Shown here: piece after piece, positions 26,401 through 38,120 of the stretch
Numbering within the stretch: position 1 is the stretch's first letter
Layout: each line of letters begins with the position of its first letter
Notes under the pieces: generated by a model
The model's input: only the letters and a program-made list of their open reading frames with translations
The model's database searches: none
Told to the model about the DNA's origin: nothing
Assembly (NCBI GenBank): GCA_030562195.1
Contig: CM060202.1
Location: 26,212,317 to 26,276,316, forward strand
Direction of reading: 5' to 3'
Length of the DNA: 64,000 nt
From: Nipponacmea schrenckii
Taxonomy: Eukaryota; Mollusca; Gastropoda; Lottiidae
Made by a program: the position numbers and the translations under genes

Positions 26401-29400
26401 GTAGCTAGGGTAATCAGTAATATATTTGCACAATTCAAATTTTCAATTAGACGTCTGTAACTCCTTCAAGTCCACTAAAACTAAGTATTTGGTGATTGGA
26501 AATTAGAATGGTGCAAATTGAAACGTTAAGAAAACCTTTTAAAAATCCCTTGATCTTACAATGATTACTTACATGTTCTAGTTTTATTAACAAGGATACC
26601 TTTATAAGGTCCCCCAGCAATATGGTGAACTTGACCAAAATCAATATCCTTCTTGGGTTTTCTTTCCAGTCGCATGATAGAATTATTGTATAACTTGGCT
26701 GCTGTCATTACGATCTCTGGAAATAGAAAAGATACAGAACCTAAGTGAACGTGTTCTTGAGATAGCTTGGTTAGATCTCCCTGTGTCTCTATGGAGTTTG
26801 ACAGGGAAAGAAACAAAACAAATATATATTTTGTACAGGATAACAACATAGATTCACATGCATGATTATCCTCAGCCACTTACAGTTGGGTCGACAGGAA
26901 TTGTGACTGAAGATGACCTATTCAAGAATAAGGACAAGAACAATTTTTAGAAAACTGATCAATTTCAACTTGCGTCTCTGCTGAATTTTGACAAATAAAG
27001 ATCTTCAGACAACTGACCTAATACCTTCTGAAATTTGACAAAAATCAAAAATCAGTGATTAACTAGGGATGAATTAGTTTTATAAAATATGATATATAAT
27101 TTAATTAATTGTAATTAATAGTTCTCTAAATTAAGACAAATAATTTTATAAATAGATGATTAAGTTTAATTTGGTTGTTATGCAAATGATGACCAGTACA
27201 AAACAATTACCGAATCCTGACCTTCTAATATCCCAGAACTTCAAACAATGTGAACTTTAAACCTTTAATGGAAATGCCATCTATATTATCATAAATGTCG
27301 TGTAAAGCACAAACGTATTGACTATAGCTTACATCAACATACAGGCACGCATCTCATTTCATTCAAAAATACTTCAAACTAGAAATTTTATTTTCTATTT
27401 CTATTTATGTCTTTTCTATATATCTGTATTTCAAGACACACTCACATCCTTTTCAATTTCTATCTATCGAGGAATCTTTGGAATGCTAAATCGGAAGTAT
27501 ACTCGTGTGTAAGCCACAACGATCCCAGCGATAAAAGAGATGCTAGGGCAAGGTTAGCAAAGCTGTGAAGTTGGAGATCCATTCGAATAACTTTCAAGCC
27601 GAGATTCCTGATAAGGCCTTTATACAGTAGAACCTGTTTTCAGAGATCACTCAAGGGAATATTCAAAAACGGACGTTGAATGAAGGTGGTCTCTTATAAA
27701 AGGATCTGCAAGACTATTTTGTTTTGACATCTAAGAAATGATAGGATCTTACTTTTTATTATTTCATTTGTAGGCCCTAGTTAGGTTTTTACCGCTTTAA
27801 CATGCTGTCACCGATCTACCGAAACGACGGGATACCTAAGTCTGTCGTATTTTTTTCCATTTCAATACCAAAGTTAACACCTAAGCTATCGTGTCAAAAT
27901 TCTTTACCGTAAATCAATAAAATATCATTCTTTACATGTATTTTAATTACCGGTAACACGCGTTGAAACCGATAATGTTTTATAGAAACATCCGGTACAC
28001 TCTACTTTCGCTTTCTGATAAATTTTACGGTAGCCTTAATGTTTCTAAAAACAAAATTTAAAAGTCTTTACAGTACTCTATAATAATCGTCAATAAGACG
28101 AAAACTATCAATATTAATCAGCAACAAACTATAAAATTTATCTGTAAAAGATTATCAAATTACCGATTAGCGATAATATCTTTGAACGTGATAGAAGTGT
28201 ACCAAGAGTCTCTATGGCCAAAACATTTAAAACTCTAGTCAGATAGGGTACCAATGCGATATAGCTTTAGGCTTGATGATAGTGGCACAGGAAGCTTACT
28301 ATTTGCAGCTGGAAAAGCTAATATTTCAATGAATGGATCTCTTTAACGACTAAGTCTTAGTTTTACTGTCCACTTATGACGTCTTGAAGGACCACCGTCT
28401 AGACATTTCTTTTAAGGGACAGATTCGCCACGTGTTCAATCTTTGTCTCTGGAACCATAAATGTGTATTTAAAGTTTAACAAAGATACACAATTTAGAAT
28501 AAAAAAAGCCGAATCGTTTTCAAATTGTATGTCACTGTAATGGCTCTGAATATTATAGACAATGACCTTTTCAGTTCACAACCATGCTAACCTCGCCCCT
28601 GCAGCATCTCTTTTATCACTAGGATCATTGTGGCTTAAACACGAGTATGCTATCAACTTAGCATTCCAAAGATTTATCGACAACTAGAAATTTAAAAAGA
28701 TGTGAGTGTGCCACAGGCAGTGCAGTTGACAAATCGTCCACTGTTCATCGGGTACAGACAAACGGGGGACAAGGCCCGTGGGAGTAAGGCCGTCAGTGAC
28801 CCCATTGACAATACTTAAAGATAAGAAGATCTCAATATTTACTTATTGTATAGGATAATTTCAATATTATCTCAAGTCAACATAACCCTCGCCCTTCAAT
28901 AAAACAAAACCTTGCTCCACCCTAATATAATAGACTTCTAATGATTTTATGATATCTCTCACCCACACGTCAGTTCCCTGTCTATGTCTTGACTCGCCCC
29001 TTCCTTGTATGACCGGTAATAATTTGATATGCAGTAACGCCTTTGCAAATTGTTTACATAGTACTTGATAGGAGATGCTTGACTTTAATCCGACGAAGCT
29101 TTGTGTATTTATTGTGAGAGGATTCGACATTTCCTGGGTTGATTTAGGTCTTGTATACATGTAAATCGTCTTTAGAAGTTTTATCGGAACGAAAAGACGC
29201 TTTTTCAAAATCAGCCCCTCATCAATATCATTGACAGGGAGAAACAGGGTTGAAAAATTGCAAACAGTTCTCATAACCAGCTTTAATACTACCCGAATCA
29301 GGCCCGAAGTTAGACTTGATTGTTCGGAGAAAGTAATATATCTTGGTGGACAAATGGGTTTGGCGTTTAGTTGCAGTAATTTATCGGCTGTTACAAAATT

Positions 29401-30342
29401 ATCAGGTGGGAAATGCATAGTTTGAGGAAAGCAGTTTAATCGTTGGCTCATATTATGCCCATGCAATAAATACCTGACCCAGAATGACCTATGATAAGTT
29501 AAGTAAACAAAACTTGGTCATGTCCCAAGGGCCGACATTAATCGATCTCAAATATGAACGATTGAATATTTGATAAATTCAGTCATACTCGAGTAGTTTT
29601 AGAAATTTATAATATATAATATATACAACAATAAACAGCTTGATGCTCCACAGATATCCTGGCATGATTCTTACTTTTCAGATATCTCAGTGCGATTTAG
29701 AAAGGGGGTGGGAGGGGGATCTAAGAACACTGTAACTTCCATTGACCTTGTGATTACTGGGATTCGGTTCTATGTTCCATCTGAACGACTGGACGCTATT
29801 TAGTCTCGTAACAGCCTGTAACCCGAAAAGCTCTTATATTAACATCTGAATGGTTGGTCAGTTTCTGACAGTTTCAGACAACGGAATAAGCATATTCTTG
29901 TTGTATTTCGAGGGATACTTAACGTTTACTGTTTGTAGTACACAAAGGACTGGGCGCTTTTTCTATGTCAGCCCCTCTGGCAGCAGCATTGGCCTACTTT
30001 TATTCCCATCTGTCTTGGTGGATCAACCTGTACCACCTCCGTTTATCTTCACATCCGAAAGGATAAACACTTTTTCAATGTCGAGCCATTCCACAGCAGC
30101 ATTAACCCAGTCTTTTTTTTAAAAAAAAATGTCCAACTGTTTAACCCGAAGAACATCGAGCTGATCAAACCTGTTACAATATTGATTAAATTTCTCATAT
30201 TGTCATGTAGACGCTATCAACATAGTTAATATATCTATTGCGCGAACAATTATCGACATATTTTTTGCTGTGGAAAATTCAGGCGTCTGTTGCTATGGTT
30301 TATAAATAAAGAAGATGATTTACCTTCAGTTGACGTATCCAT
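20478..30342 (-). CDS. Methyltransf_FA - winged-helix - PNP_UDP nucleosidase multidomain protein
   Basis: Eleven exons on the minus strand: 30342-30324, 26716-26573, 26231-26034, 25243-25124, 24851-24402, 24055-24032, 23676-23538, 23041-22905, 22565-22422, 21709-21584, 21187-20478. All are GT-AG and every phase fits (2211 nt, 736 residues). Residues 1-160 are unrecognised. About 170-308 match the farnesoic-acid O-methyltransferase-like domain (NAHVALS, then FEIALGCDGN, ELRQFWISW, GVWEF). About 325-405 form a winged helix (ISKILWIAKKER, then LQKRGLIREFGDGSWVRIP). About 425-736 are a nucleoside phosphorylase/nucleosidase fold: INIAIVTSLYCEKLAV with Glu438, a glycine-rich VLLVGVGGAVPS loop, and the C-terminal RGMSDYQDGHNKEWQ with Asp708 at the MTAN general-acid position. 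The usual ME pair is replaced by CYDSGYSD (680-687). A 24-nt microexon links two domains. Such nucleosidase domains act as immune effectors elsewhere; that role is inferred. Intron 1 (3.6 kb) carries a transposon and an ORF. Confidence 0.88.
21335..21545 (+). mobile_element. SINE, 5'-truncated, plus orientation
   Basis: Contains gatgggaatgtataaaccga, aagacatctcaatagttgga, ccctcggtgcactatgcacg and the tail gtaggatgtaaaactccatg. It lies in intron 10 of the minus-strand PNP gene. Confidence 0.75.
23315..23515. repeat. 20-bp minisatellite (gacattgtgaagatgaccgt)
   Basis: About ten units of gacattatgaagatgaccgt or close variants, in intron 7 of the PNP gene. The preceding bases (cttgactttgtaaagatgt, then gaagttcgtaatag) are the dispersed repeat from which the unit seems to derive. 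Confidence 0.92.
25330..25823 (-). mobile_element. 500-bp TTAA-flanked DNA transposon, copy 2 (inverted)
   Basis: Starts TTAAAGGGCCCAGGCTGGAT and ends CCACTTTAA. It is the near-identical reverse complement of 15723-16222. It lies in intron 3 of the PNP gene, between its exons 26231-26034 and 25243-25124. Confidence 0.85.
25857..25955 (-). pseudogene. Duplicated 5' border of the Methyltransf_FA exon
   Basis: The stretch agtaaagacactaataatag through gagatgcataagcgg closely resembles 24828-24912, which spans the 3' splice site and first codons of the exon 24851-24402 (ISVFT). Only the border is present; the rest of the exon is not visible. It suggests an old tandem duplication that decayed after transposon insertion. 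Confidence 0.5.
27436..28715. mobile_element. Long-terminal-inverted-repeat DNA element
   Basis: Arms of about 130 bp at 27436-27566 and 28582-28715 are inverted copies (for example acactcacatcctttt / aaaaagatgtgagtgt; gataaaagagatgct / agcatctcttttatc), about 85% alike. The spacer of about 1 kb has no intact transposase frame. It sits in intron 1 of the PNP gene. Confidence 0.8.
28867..29466 (-). CDS. Hypothetical 199-residue open frame in intron 1 of the PNP gene
   Basis: A single-exon frame on the same strand as the host gene, starting MHGHNMSQRLNCFPQTM and ending GFVLLKGEGYVDLR. In DNA this AT-rich, 199 stop-free codons are unusual but not impossible. No signal peptide, no clear transmembrane segment and no family I recognise. 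It does not splice in any obvious way to the host exons. It could be a nested gene, an old retrocopy, a transposon relic tied to the adjacent inverted-repeat element, or chance. Confidence 0.35.
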   Translation of the reverse strand: MHGHNMSQRLNCFPQTMHFPPDNFVTADKLLQLNAKPICPPRYITFSEQSSLTSGLIRVVLKLVMRTVCNFSTLFLPVNDIDEGLILKKRLFVPIKLLKTIYMYTRPKSTQEMSNPLTINTQSFVGLKSSISYQVLCKQFAKALLHIKLLPVIQGRGESRHRQGTDVWVRDIIKSLEVYYIRVEQGFVLLKGEGYVDLR

Positions 30343-32190
30343 TTTGAAATGATTCCTCTTTTTAATATACGACACTCGGATAATCCGTAACAATTTCAAA
30401 ACGGTGAACGAGTTTCAACGCTTCTGAAGTGTCGTTTCTTTTCACTTTCTAACTCAAACCTCCAGATGACGGCAATGTCTATTTCTATGGCTCATTAGAT
30501 TATTCTATGTTATTGTGCTAGCGGTTGGATTCTTCACTGAACCAAATCCAATCAATAAATATAAATTAATAAAGGTATTCGAATCATGGAGACTTTCTTT
30601 TTATTAAAAAAACTGTAAAAAATAAAAACGAAAACAACGAGCTATTGGGTATAATAGTAGATAGATAAGATTTCAGTGAGCGTGGGTTGTTTTAGGTGAA
30701 TTATCATCAATCATATAAATTTCAATTTAAACAATCGAAACTTCGGGTCATTTTAATATTCAGATTATAATCCAGGTGTGGCCTAGAAATGAAAATGAAA
30801 AGAGTTCTGCAGGTTGAAAGGTCTGGCATTGAAAAAGTTCCATCAGACCTGGAAACAGACCAAAAATCTTATTTTATGGTGAAATTAAGCCATAACACAA
30901 ATGAACAAAATTCAGGCTATCGTAGGCTCCGCCCCAGATACCAGATAGACCCCCACCCCCTGATACCCTCAGACCTGCATTATTGATAAGGGGGAAACCG
31001 GAGAACCCTGATTGACTGTATACAGAATCCAATCAAATCGCTGCATTTAGGCCAACAAACTTCCGTGATACAAGAAAGGTGGCTATTGAATTTCGGAAGG
31101 CATTGGCATTGTGCAATGGTTTATTGGGTAAAAAATGAAATGAATGGAGTTTTACGTCCAACTCTTCTGCAGGCATTAGCCTACTCTTTTTTCCATTTCG
31201 AACGGTCGAGGGATCTTTAACGTGCACAGCCTGTGGCGCATGGGGCCTCGGTTTATTGCCCCATCCGAACGACTAGAACTTTTTTCCCACGCCAGTCTCA
31301 CTGACAAGGGAAACCATAAGGTATATCAATAGTTTACTTCCTCATATGGAAGCTGCTGACAAATACATCGCCAAACTGTTATTTGGAAATTGTTTTATGC
31401 GGAAAATGTTTTAAATCGTCGCTTTGGGTCATAGAGCCATATAAATTTTACAAAATTATAAGCTTGAGATTCTACACTTTTTTTTATACAAGTCCCTGTG
31501 ATTTTGCTTCATAGTAGACAGATTCCTCCAGACATTTATGTATTGGAAAAAAAAAGACCTGATAATCATATCAAAGGCTAATTCGAAACGAAGATATATT
31601 TGATAAATAATTCAACTAAAACTGAAAAGTTTCATTGAAACAAATTTGAATAAGAACGGAAATTCTAATCTTATGTCCTTGAAATGAAATAAAGAATCAC
31701 ACAACGAATATTTCGTTAACTTGCTATTGCGTTAATCCATAGTTAGTACGGAGCATTAAAGGTCAGTGACCCCCCAGTTTTTATTGATAATGTGAGAAGC
31801 CTGAGTAGTGAAAAATGTAATGAATGCAGTGCTTTGAAATGACAAATTCCTTTCATTTATGTGTAGTCTGTAAGTACAGATCTTTTTCACTTTTATTACT
31901 AACTTGAGTTAATATTGGGTAGATCTAGGCTTTAGGAGAATTGGTTTGAATGTCGGAAGAATTTGATGTAAAGTAGAACACTAGGCCTACAGAGTAGGGA
32001 AAACCATTGGATATTAGGTCTTTGAAGTAACATAAAATTTTAATTTCACTCAAACTTGACTAATAACAGTATGTATCCATCAGTGGACTTACCTGGCGTC
32101 ATAACAATACATCAAAATCCATCTATTATCCATTACATTCACAGCATAACATAGTTAGGCCTAATTATAAAACACTTAATACATCCATTA
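30343..32190. other. Upstream flank of the PNP gene with SINE pieces
   Basis: 30343-30500 should contain the minus-strand promoter, though no TATA box in a clear position is seen. A SINE copy in minus orientation spans about 31130-31320 (gagttttacgtccaactctt, gagggatctttaacgtgcac, ccatccgaacgactag), with a core fragment at about 30955-31000. No exon found. Confidence 0.55.
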
Positions 32191-32664
32191 TTAAAGGGAT
32201 AATAGGCGTTAGAATACACTCGTCCTACGGCTTATATTTGTGTTTCATATTGACTGTTAGTTAAATAAGTATACATCCCACACTTTACCAAATTTTAAAA
32301 AGCCACAATAAAAATATATTCGGAATTTTAAAAAAAAGTGAGCCAGCGACGATTCCATTCAGTTTGAGAATAAAAGCGTCTGGTAAATCAACGCTAAAAC
32401 ATCATTGTGGAATTCAACAGTAGGGGTCAAGGACGCGTGAAAACTCACATGTTAGAGTTACTTCCCTTTATATTTACACAATTTGAAAATCGCTTGATGG
32501 ATGGCTCAAGCGTTTTATGATTAACTACTTTATTTGGGTGATTTATCGGATTTTAGAGGGATTTTGATGTATAGGTAAGTCCACTGATGGGTATATACGG
32601 TTATTGTCCAAATTTGAGTGAACTTAAAATTTTATGTTCGTTCTTACGCCTATTATCCCTTTAA
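32191..32664. mobile_element. TTAA-flanked palindromic MITE (474 bp)
   Basis: Starts TTAAAGGGATAATAGGCGTT and ends TTACGCCTATTATCCCTTTAA. Part of another family member (gtaacataaaattttaatt, then atccatcagtggacttacct) lies directly upstream at about 32015-32110. No ORF. Confidence 0.8.
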
Positions 32665-33424
32665 GGGATTTGTAAATTGCGAGACTTGGAAATCCGTTGT
32701 AATTATAAAGGGAGGTAACTCTGACATGGGGCTTTCTCGCATCCTTTAACTCTACTTATCTCAAAATTTGCAATAAGCATAACAGTAGCTTACTTTTTTA
32801 TTAGTTTAAGGAGTTTATGATCCAAAAAGTTGAATTCAGTGATAGAACTTAAAGTTTTCAACTTAACTTTGGTGCAGCCCCGCGTATTCACAAGAAAGTT
32901 TATAGAGAGACAGAGAACCGTCTGTTACGCCTTAAGCAGAAGCTGCAACTTGGTCAGAAGTCTGACATCAAATATCTTAATGCTCAGGGACATTTACTTG
33001 CCCCGGGATGAAAAACAAAACTGACAGTTATCAAATGTAAAGTGAAGCGAAGTTTTGATCACACCAATTAAATTTCTGTAGGATGAATAGACTGATAGTT
33101 ATCAAGTTGAACTTGATGTAAAACTGTTCCAGTTGAGCAGTAGTTTGATTTATTAGAAAGTATATAATGAATGTGCAGCAATATATTTGTTAGTTGAACA
33201 GTTGCTAGCTATTACAGCTGGAGTTCTGAGTTAAAAGTCAAATCTAGTTTTTTTCTGAGATAGTTAAGTATTGTTATTTCATGTTTTGCTAAAGTTGGTA
33301 AATGAAACCAGATGAAACTTCCAGGATATGTTTAGTGTATTTTAAATCTTTTTATGTGAAAGTTATTACTGTTGATTTCATTTTGAAACTGTTACAGATG
33401 TAAATATCTTGAGGCAGACGGCAC
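32665..33424. other. AT-rich intergenic sequence, nothing recognised
   Basis: No exon, array or element with visible ends. A 64-codon open frame near 32830 has no splice context or recognisable product. Confidence 0.5.
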
Positions 33425-35817
33425 TTAAAGGGATAATAAGCTTTGTAAATTGGTGATAGGCTTGAATGAAATGGACATATTGTCAAGGTTTTTTTTGTTG
33501 TTACTATTTTATTTTGTCTAATATTTCAAATTAAAATCAATAAATTCCAATACCTGAGGGCCGCCATCTTTGTTAGGAAAGTTACGTGGCATGACGTCAC
33601 GTCGTAGATAGAATATCAAAATGGCGGAATGTCAAGCTCGGGTATGCCTTCACAATAAGTAGAGAAATAAAGACGTAAGCTATAAACGAATACCAGATCC
33701 CATAAAGAATCAACAAAAGAGCTCAACAACATCGGTACAGGTTCGACGGTGGATACGTTTTATTTCTCAACAAATAAAGTCTTGTGTGAAAAACATTTTC
33801 TACCGGCCGACTTCGAAGTCGGTAAACAAAACCGCTTTGCCTTTGGTCCTGGTTCTAGAATTGCACCCGATGGTAACTGGTAAGTGGCTGAAATACACAT
33901 AGGTTTTTTTTGTTGTTACTATTTTATTTTGTCTAATATTTCAAATTAAAATCAATAAATTCCAATACCTGAGGGCCGCCATCTTTGTTAGGAAAGTTAC
34001 GTGGCATGACGTCACGTCGTAGATAGAATATCAAAATGGCGGAATGTCAAGCTCGGGTATGCCTTCACAATAAGTAGAGAAATAAAGACGTAAGCTATAA
34101 ACGAATACCAGATCCCATAAAGAATCAACAAAAGAGCTCAACAACATCGGTACAGGTTCGACGGTGGATACGTTTTATTTCTCAACAAATAAAGTCTTGT
34201 GTGAAAAACATTTTCTACCGGCCGACTTCGAAGTCGGTAAACAAAACCGCTTTGCCTTTGGTCCTGGTTCTAGAATTGCACCCGATGGTAACTGGTAAGT
34301 GGCTGAAATACACATATTCGCTTGTAAATTTTAAAAACCTAACTTCCGGAATTCTTAAGATATTTCAAAAATTTGTTTTGCAACATGCTACAAATAGTCA
34401 TACAAAAAAACGAAGATGAAAAAATCCGGACCGGAAGCAAAAGATAAGCCGCCATATTGAAATGTTAAACTTTTGTAAAATTAAAAATGGGGCCTCATAT
34501 GATAAAGCGATTTTCATTTTTTTTTCATATCTTATGACTAGAGTCGATTGCGCAATTATATTTGGGAGCCGATTTTTGAATTTTGATTTTGATGTTCTTT
34601 TATTTCCATTTTAATTTTTTTGGTAATGCCCAAAATTTCAAAGGCCCGTATTTCGTGACCCTGAGCTTTGGTGACCTTGTGACCAGAACACGAGTAATTG
34701 CCCTTGATGATATCTATTCATTGATATATTCATATGTGTTGTCCGATGTCTACTTCCGGTTTTATAACCGATTGAAATTTGTGATTTTTATTTTTGAAGA
34801 GCTCTGTCATGTGAACTAATTTATAAATAACAAAAATTCATATTGAATCTTATTACAGTTTATCTGCTCTTTGTAATGATATATGAAACCACATATTTCC
34901 ACCAAAAATGCGCTTTTTAGTATTTGAGAATTTTGTATTTCTTCTCTACTAACTGTGCGTAATTTTCTTTAAATCGAAATGGGGCCTCTGCAGATACTCC
35001 GATTCGTTTAATTTTGATGTCTTTAGAATGTAATATCGATTTTTGAATCATATTTGGAAACCGATTTTTGAATTTTGATTTTGATTTTGATATTTACCTG
35101 ATAGTAATATATATAAAAACTTCGAATGGTCGTATATTGTAACCTTGAAATTTGGTGACCTTGTGAGCTGCACAAATTTGATAGCTCTCGAAAAGATCTA
35201 TCCATTGATATATTATATTTTGATGTACGATGTATACTTTCCGTTTTATCACCATTTGAAAATTGCGAATTTCATTGTTAAAAACTGTTTGTTGAATTAT
35301 GCGTTTGGGCGATCTACATGACACTAGTTTCAGCGAACCAATTATGCTTTAAAATAAAACGACTTATACTCTATAAAATAACGTTACTGTTCTACCGATA
35401 CTTTGTGGGGTAGTTTTAAAGCGTATGTCAAAACTGCTACGCACTGCGTCAGAACCTCGCGAAGCCTGGGGATCTAGTACTAAATTTGTTTCCGGAATAT
35501 CCAGTCCTTGTAATGCAGATTGTGGCATGCTATTGTAAGTCCTGATTGTCAAGATTGATTGCGTTCTGGCTCAAATTTATCGGACTGAATATCAGCAGCC
35601 ATGTTTGTTTATCTTTCTATCTACGATGTGACGTCATAATCTCGCATATTCACGATCTTAAAGCCATCAATGGCGGCCTCCATAAAATGACAATTTCAGC
35701 CGAAAATCGCGTAATATTTAATTTTGACGGTGAAATGTCATTTTATAGTTTGGACGTAATTATAACATGTCTTTTTACCGGAAAATTGTATTATTGACAT
35801 AAAGCTTATTCCTTTAA
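33425..35817 (+). mobile_element. Degenerate TTAA/THAP transposon, Kolobok-like
   Basis: The ends match as inverted repeats: left TTAAAGGGATAATAAGCTTT, right AAAGCTTATTCCTTTAA, each with TTAA. Sub-terminal inverted similarity continues inside (ggccgccat, tgacgtcac, cgtagatagaa on the left; their complements at about 35595-35690). The interior carries a broken THAP zinc-finger region, duplicated in tandem. TTAA target sites plus a THAP transposase are the known hallmarks of the Kolobok superfamily. The element has no intact transposase. The small TTAAAGGG MITEs in this window could be its non-autonomous relatives. Confidence 0.6.
33487..34315 (+). pseudogene. Tandemly duplicated THAP-domain fragment (2 x 415 bp)
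   Basis: Copies 33487-33901 and 33902-34315 look identical. Each contains, in shifted frames, MAECQARVCLHNK, then a stop, then YKRIPDPIKNQQK, then VLCEKHFLPADFEVGKQNRF. C-x(4)-C followed by C-x2-H and the ADF motif fit the C2CH THAP finger. Stops and a frameshift show it is not functional as read. A palindromic TGACGTCA (CRE-like) lies in each copy. Identity of old, broken sequence implies a recent duplication or an assembly error. Confidence 0.75.
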
Positions 35818-35848
35818 TATGTGATTGTGTATGAACCAATGAAAAGAG

Positions 35849-36106
35849 GTGCATATTGGTCTCAATGCTCGCAAATTTTTTGATGGATATTTCCAACAAT
35901 GTTGTCACTCATTTGGAGATTCTGAGCACTTTCTTCTTTTCTGTAAAAACTTTTCCTCTCAACGTGCCATTACTATCGATCTTCTCCCTGCACATCATGT
36001 AGTCATATCGTCTTTATATTTCGGAAATCCTTCATTATCTTTTGAAATTAATGTAATTATATTTCAAACAGTAAATAAGTTGATCATTCTTACCAAACTT
36101 TTCTAG
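35849..36106 (+). mobile_element. LINE 3' end: reverse-transcriptase protein C-terminus
   Basis: A frame of 85 codons reads CCHSFGDSEHFLLFCKNFSSQR and later a SLYFGNPSLSFE-like stretch and ILTKLF before the stop. The H-F-L-L-x-C tail motif and the final F-stop are typical of the C-terminal zinc-knuckle region of invertebrate non-LTR retrotransposons (L2/CR1/jockey-like). 5'-truncated; inserted between two DNA elements. Confidence 0.75.
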
Positions 36107-36204
36107 TTTTATGCTTTTCTCTCAATTTTTTCTTAAAATCTATCATACTGAATTTATTAACTATCATACCAGGTATTTACTGATAGATTTAATCTTATTT
36201 TATT

Positions 36205-38120
36205 GTGGGACTTTGCTACCGCAAAGTCCCAGTTTGTTTTCGGTTTGTCAATTCTTTTTTTTTTTTTTTTTTTTTTTTTTCGAAATTTACACACCTCACA
36301 CAGCCTAGGCTGCGACAGTTGCAGCATTCGCACTACTTCTCCAGACCTTCTGTAGTGGCAACGTTTCTATTAAATATAAATTGGAACATTTTTGCAAAAC
36401 CGGAAGTGCTGCATTGCAATATGTCTCAAAAGTCGGTCAGTGGCTCTAGAAGTCGCAATTTTTGATCGATTTTCTTCGGGTTTGCATTTTTGAAAACTTG
36501 AAACAATTTCCAACAAGATAGCAGTTAAAAAATTTCGAAATTCGAAAATTCATAGCACACATTCTTTTGCCGTATTTTGCACAATTTTGCAACTTTGCTA
36601 TTTTAAGACCGATTGATCTGAAAATTTGGGTGCCTTCAAGTGTCACGAATATGAAAACATTGGCAGAGTTAAAAATTTTGGTTCATTTCTGGTTTCAACG
36701 TAAAAAGGGTTTAAACTTCCGGTTGACCTACTTGTGCTGTAGTTGATGTATCGCAACAAAATTTATGTCAATCTTAATTAAATGAGAAGACAAAAAAACG
36801 AAGAAGAAAAAATCCGAACCGGAAGTAAAACTTTGACCGCTATCTTGAAATATCACTTTTTTGTAAAACTCAAAATGGGGCCTCTACGGTAAGAGCGATT
36901 TGCGTGATATTTGCATTTTTGGAAAGTTCATTCGATTGCGAAAAACTTATGGGAAGCCGATTTTTGAATTTCGATTTTGCTTTTTTGCAACTTCCGGTTG
37001 AATTTTTTCAATTTTTAAAAGCTTATTTCTCGTGACCTTGACCTTTGATGACCTTGACCTTTAGTAGGTCAAAGGTCGTTGACCTTGGCTATCAGTTGCT
37101 ACTTTGACCTTTGACTTCTACTTCCGGTTTTATACCTGCCCGAAAACAGCTAAATTCGCAACTTTGGGCTGCTCTAGAGCGTGACCTAATTAATTTAGAG
37201 TGTTAATTTTTTCAGATTCTTAAGTTGTTTTTCGTCCTCTTTCTAATGATATATAACAAAAGTTTGTAAAATAAAAATTGAAGTTATAGATTTTTGAAAA
37301 TAACAGTACATTTTGCCATATTAAAGTTTGTTTGAAATGTATGTGTGTATATCTCGTGATCTATTAGATGTACAAGCTTCAAATTTGTACCGTGAAAATA
37401 TATTTTGAATATGATTAGATTCACCCCCCAAAAAACGAGATGGGCGTGGCACATCCGGATGAACTTCAAATTTACCAATTATATCGGTCAGCGAATTACG
37501 GCTTCAGGAAATAACGTTTTTCAAAAAAGTACCTTGCATACATGTACCTAATTACTTTGGCCAGTTTATCCCAAAAAATCAAATTTTTTTGCCTGTTTGT
37601 TGCAATTTTGCGACATTTGCAAAAAAATCATTTTTTGTTTGTTTGGGGGCTTATTTCGAGTGACCTTGACCTTTGGCGACCTTGACCTTTACAAGGTCGT
37701 TGGTCACTCACTTTGGCTATCAGTTGACAATTTGACATTAGACTCCAGTGATGTACAAAAAAAGTTTTAAAATGAAAATTTAATTTTTGCTCTTTTGAAA
37801 TTAAAGTTTATTTTGCTTTTTTGAAATGTATGTGTGTATATCTCGTGATATATTAGATGTACAAGCTTCAAATTTGAACTGCGAGTATACATTTTTAATG
37901 TGATTAGATTCAAGTCCAAAAAAATGAGATGGGCGTTTCACATCCGGGTAAATTTGCAATTTATCATTTATATGGGTTAGCCAATTTATGTTTGCAGGAA
38001 ATGACGTTTTTCAAACAAATACTTTGCACGCAGATACTTCGTTACTTTGGCCAGTTTATCCTACAAAATCAGATGTTTCGGCCTGTTTGTTGCAATTTTG
38101 CGACGATAGCAAAGTCCCAC
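36205..38120. mobile_element. 1.9-kb DNA element with GTGGGACTTTGCTA termini
   Basis: Left end GTGGGACTTTGCTACCG, right end GATAGCAAAGTCCCAC. The left end is itself a small palindrome (gggactttgc / gcaaagtccc), followed by a run of about 22 T. The interior has no ORF but repeats accttgacctttg motifs and a direct duplication of about 285 bp (37330-37615 and 37815-38105, both with tatatctcgtgat and gtacaagcttcaaattt). Related sequence without these ends occurs at about 34320-35150. Confidence 0.7.

Noticed and set aside
29850..30122. 90-codon open frame on the plus strand opposite the PNP gene
   Set aside because: No splice context or recognisable product; ends in a homopolymer run, and the strand is opposite to the established gene.
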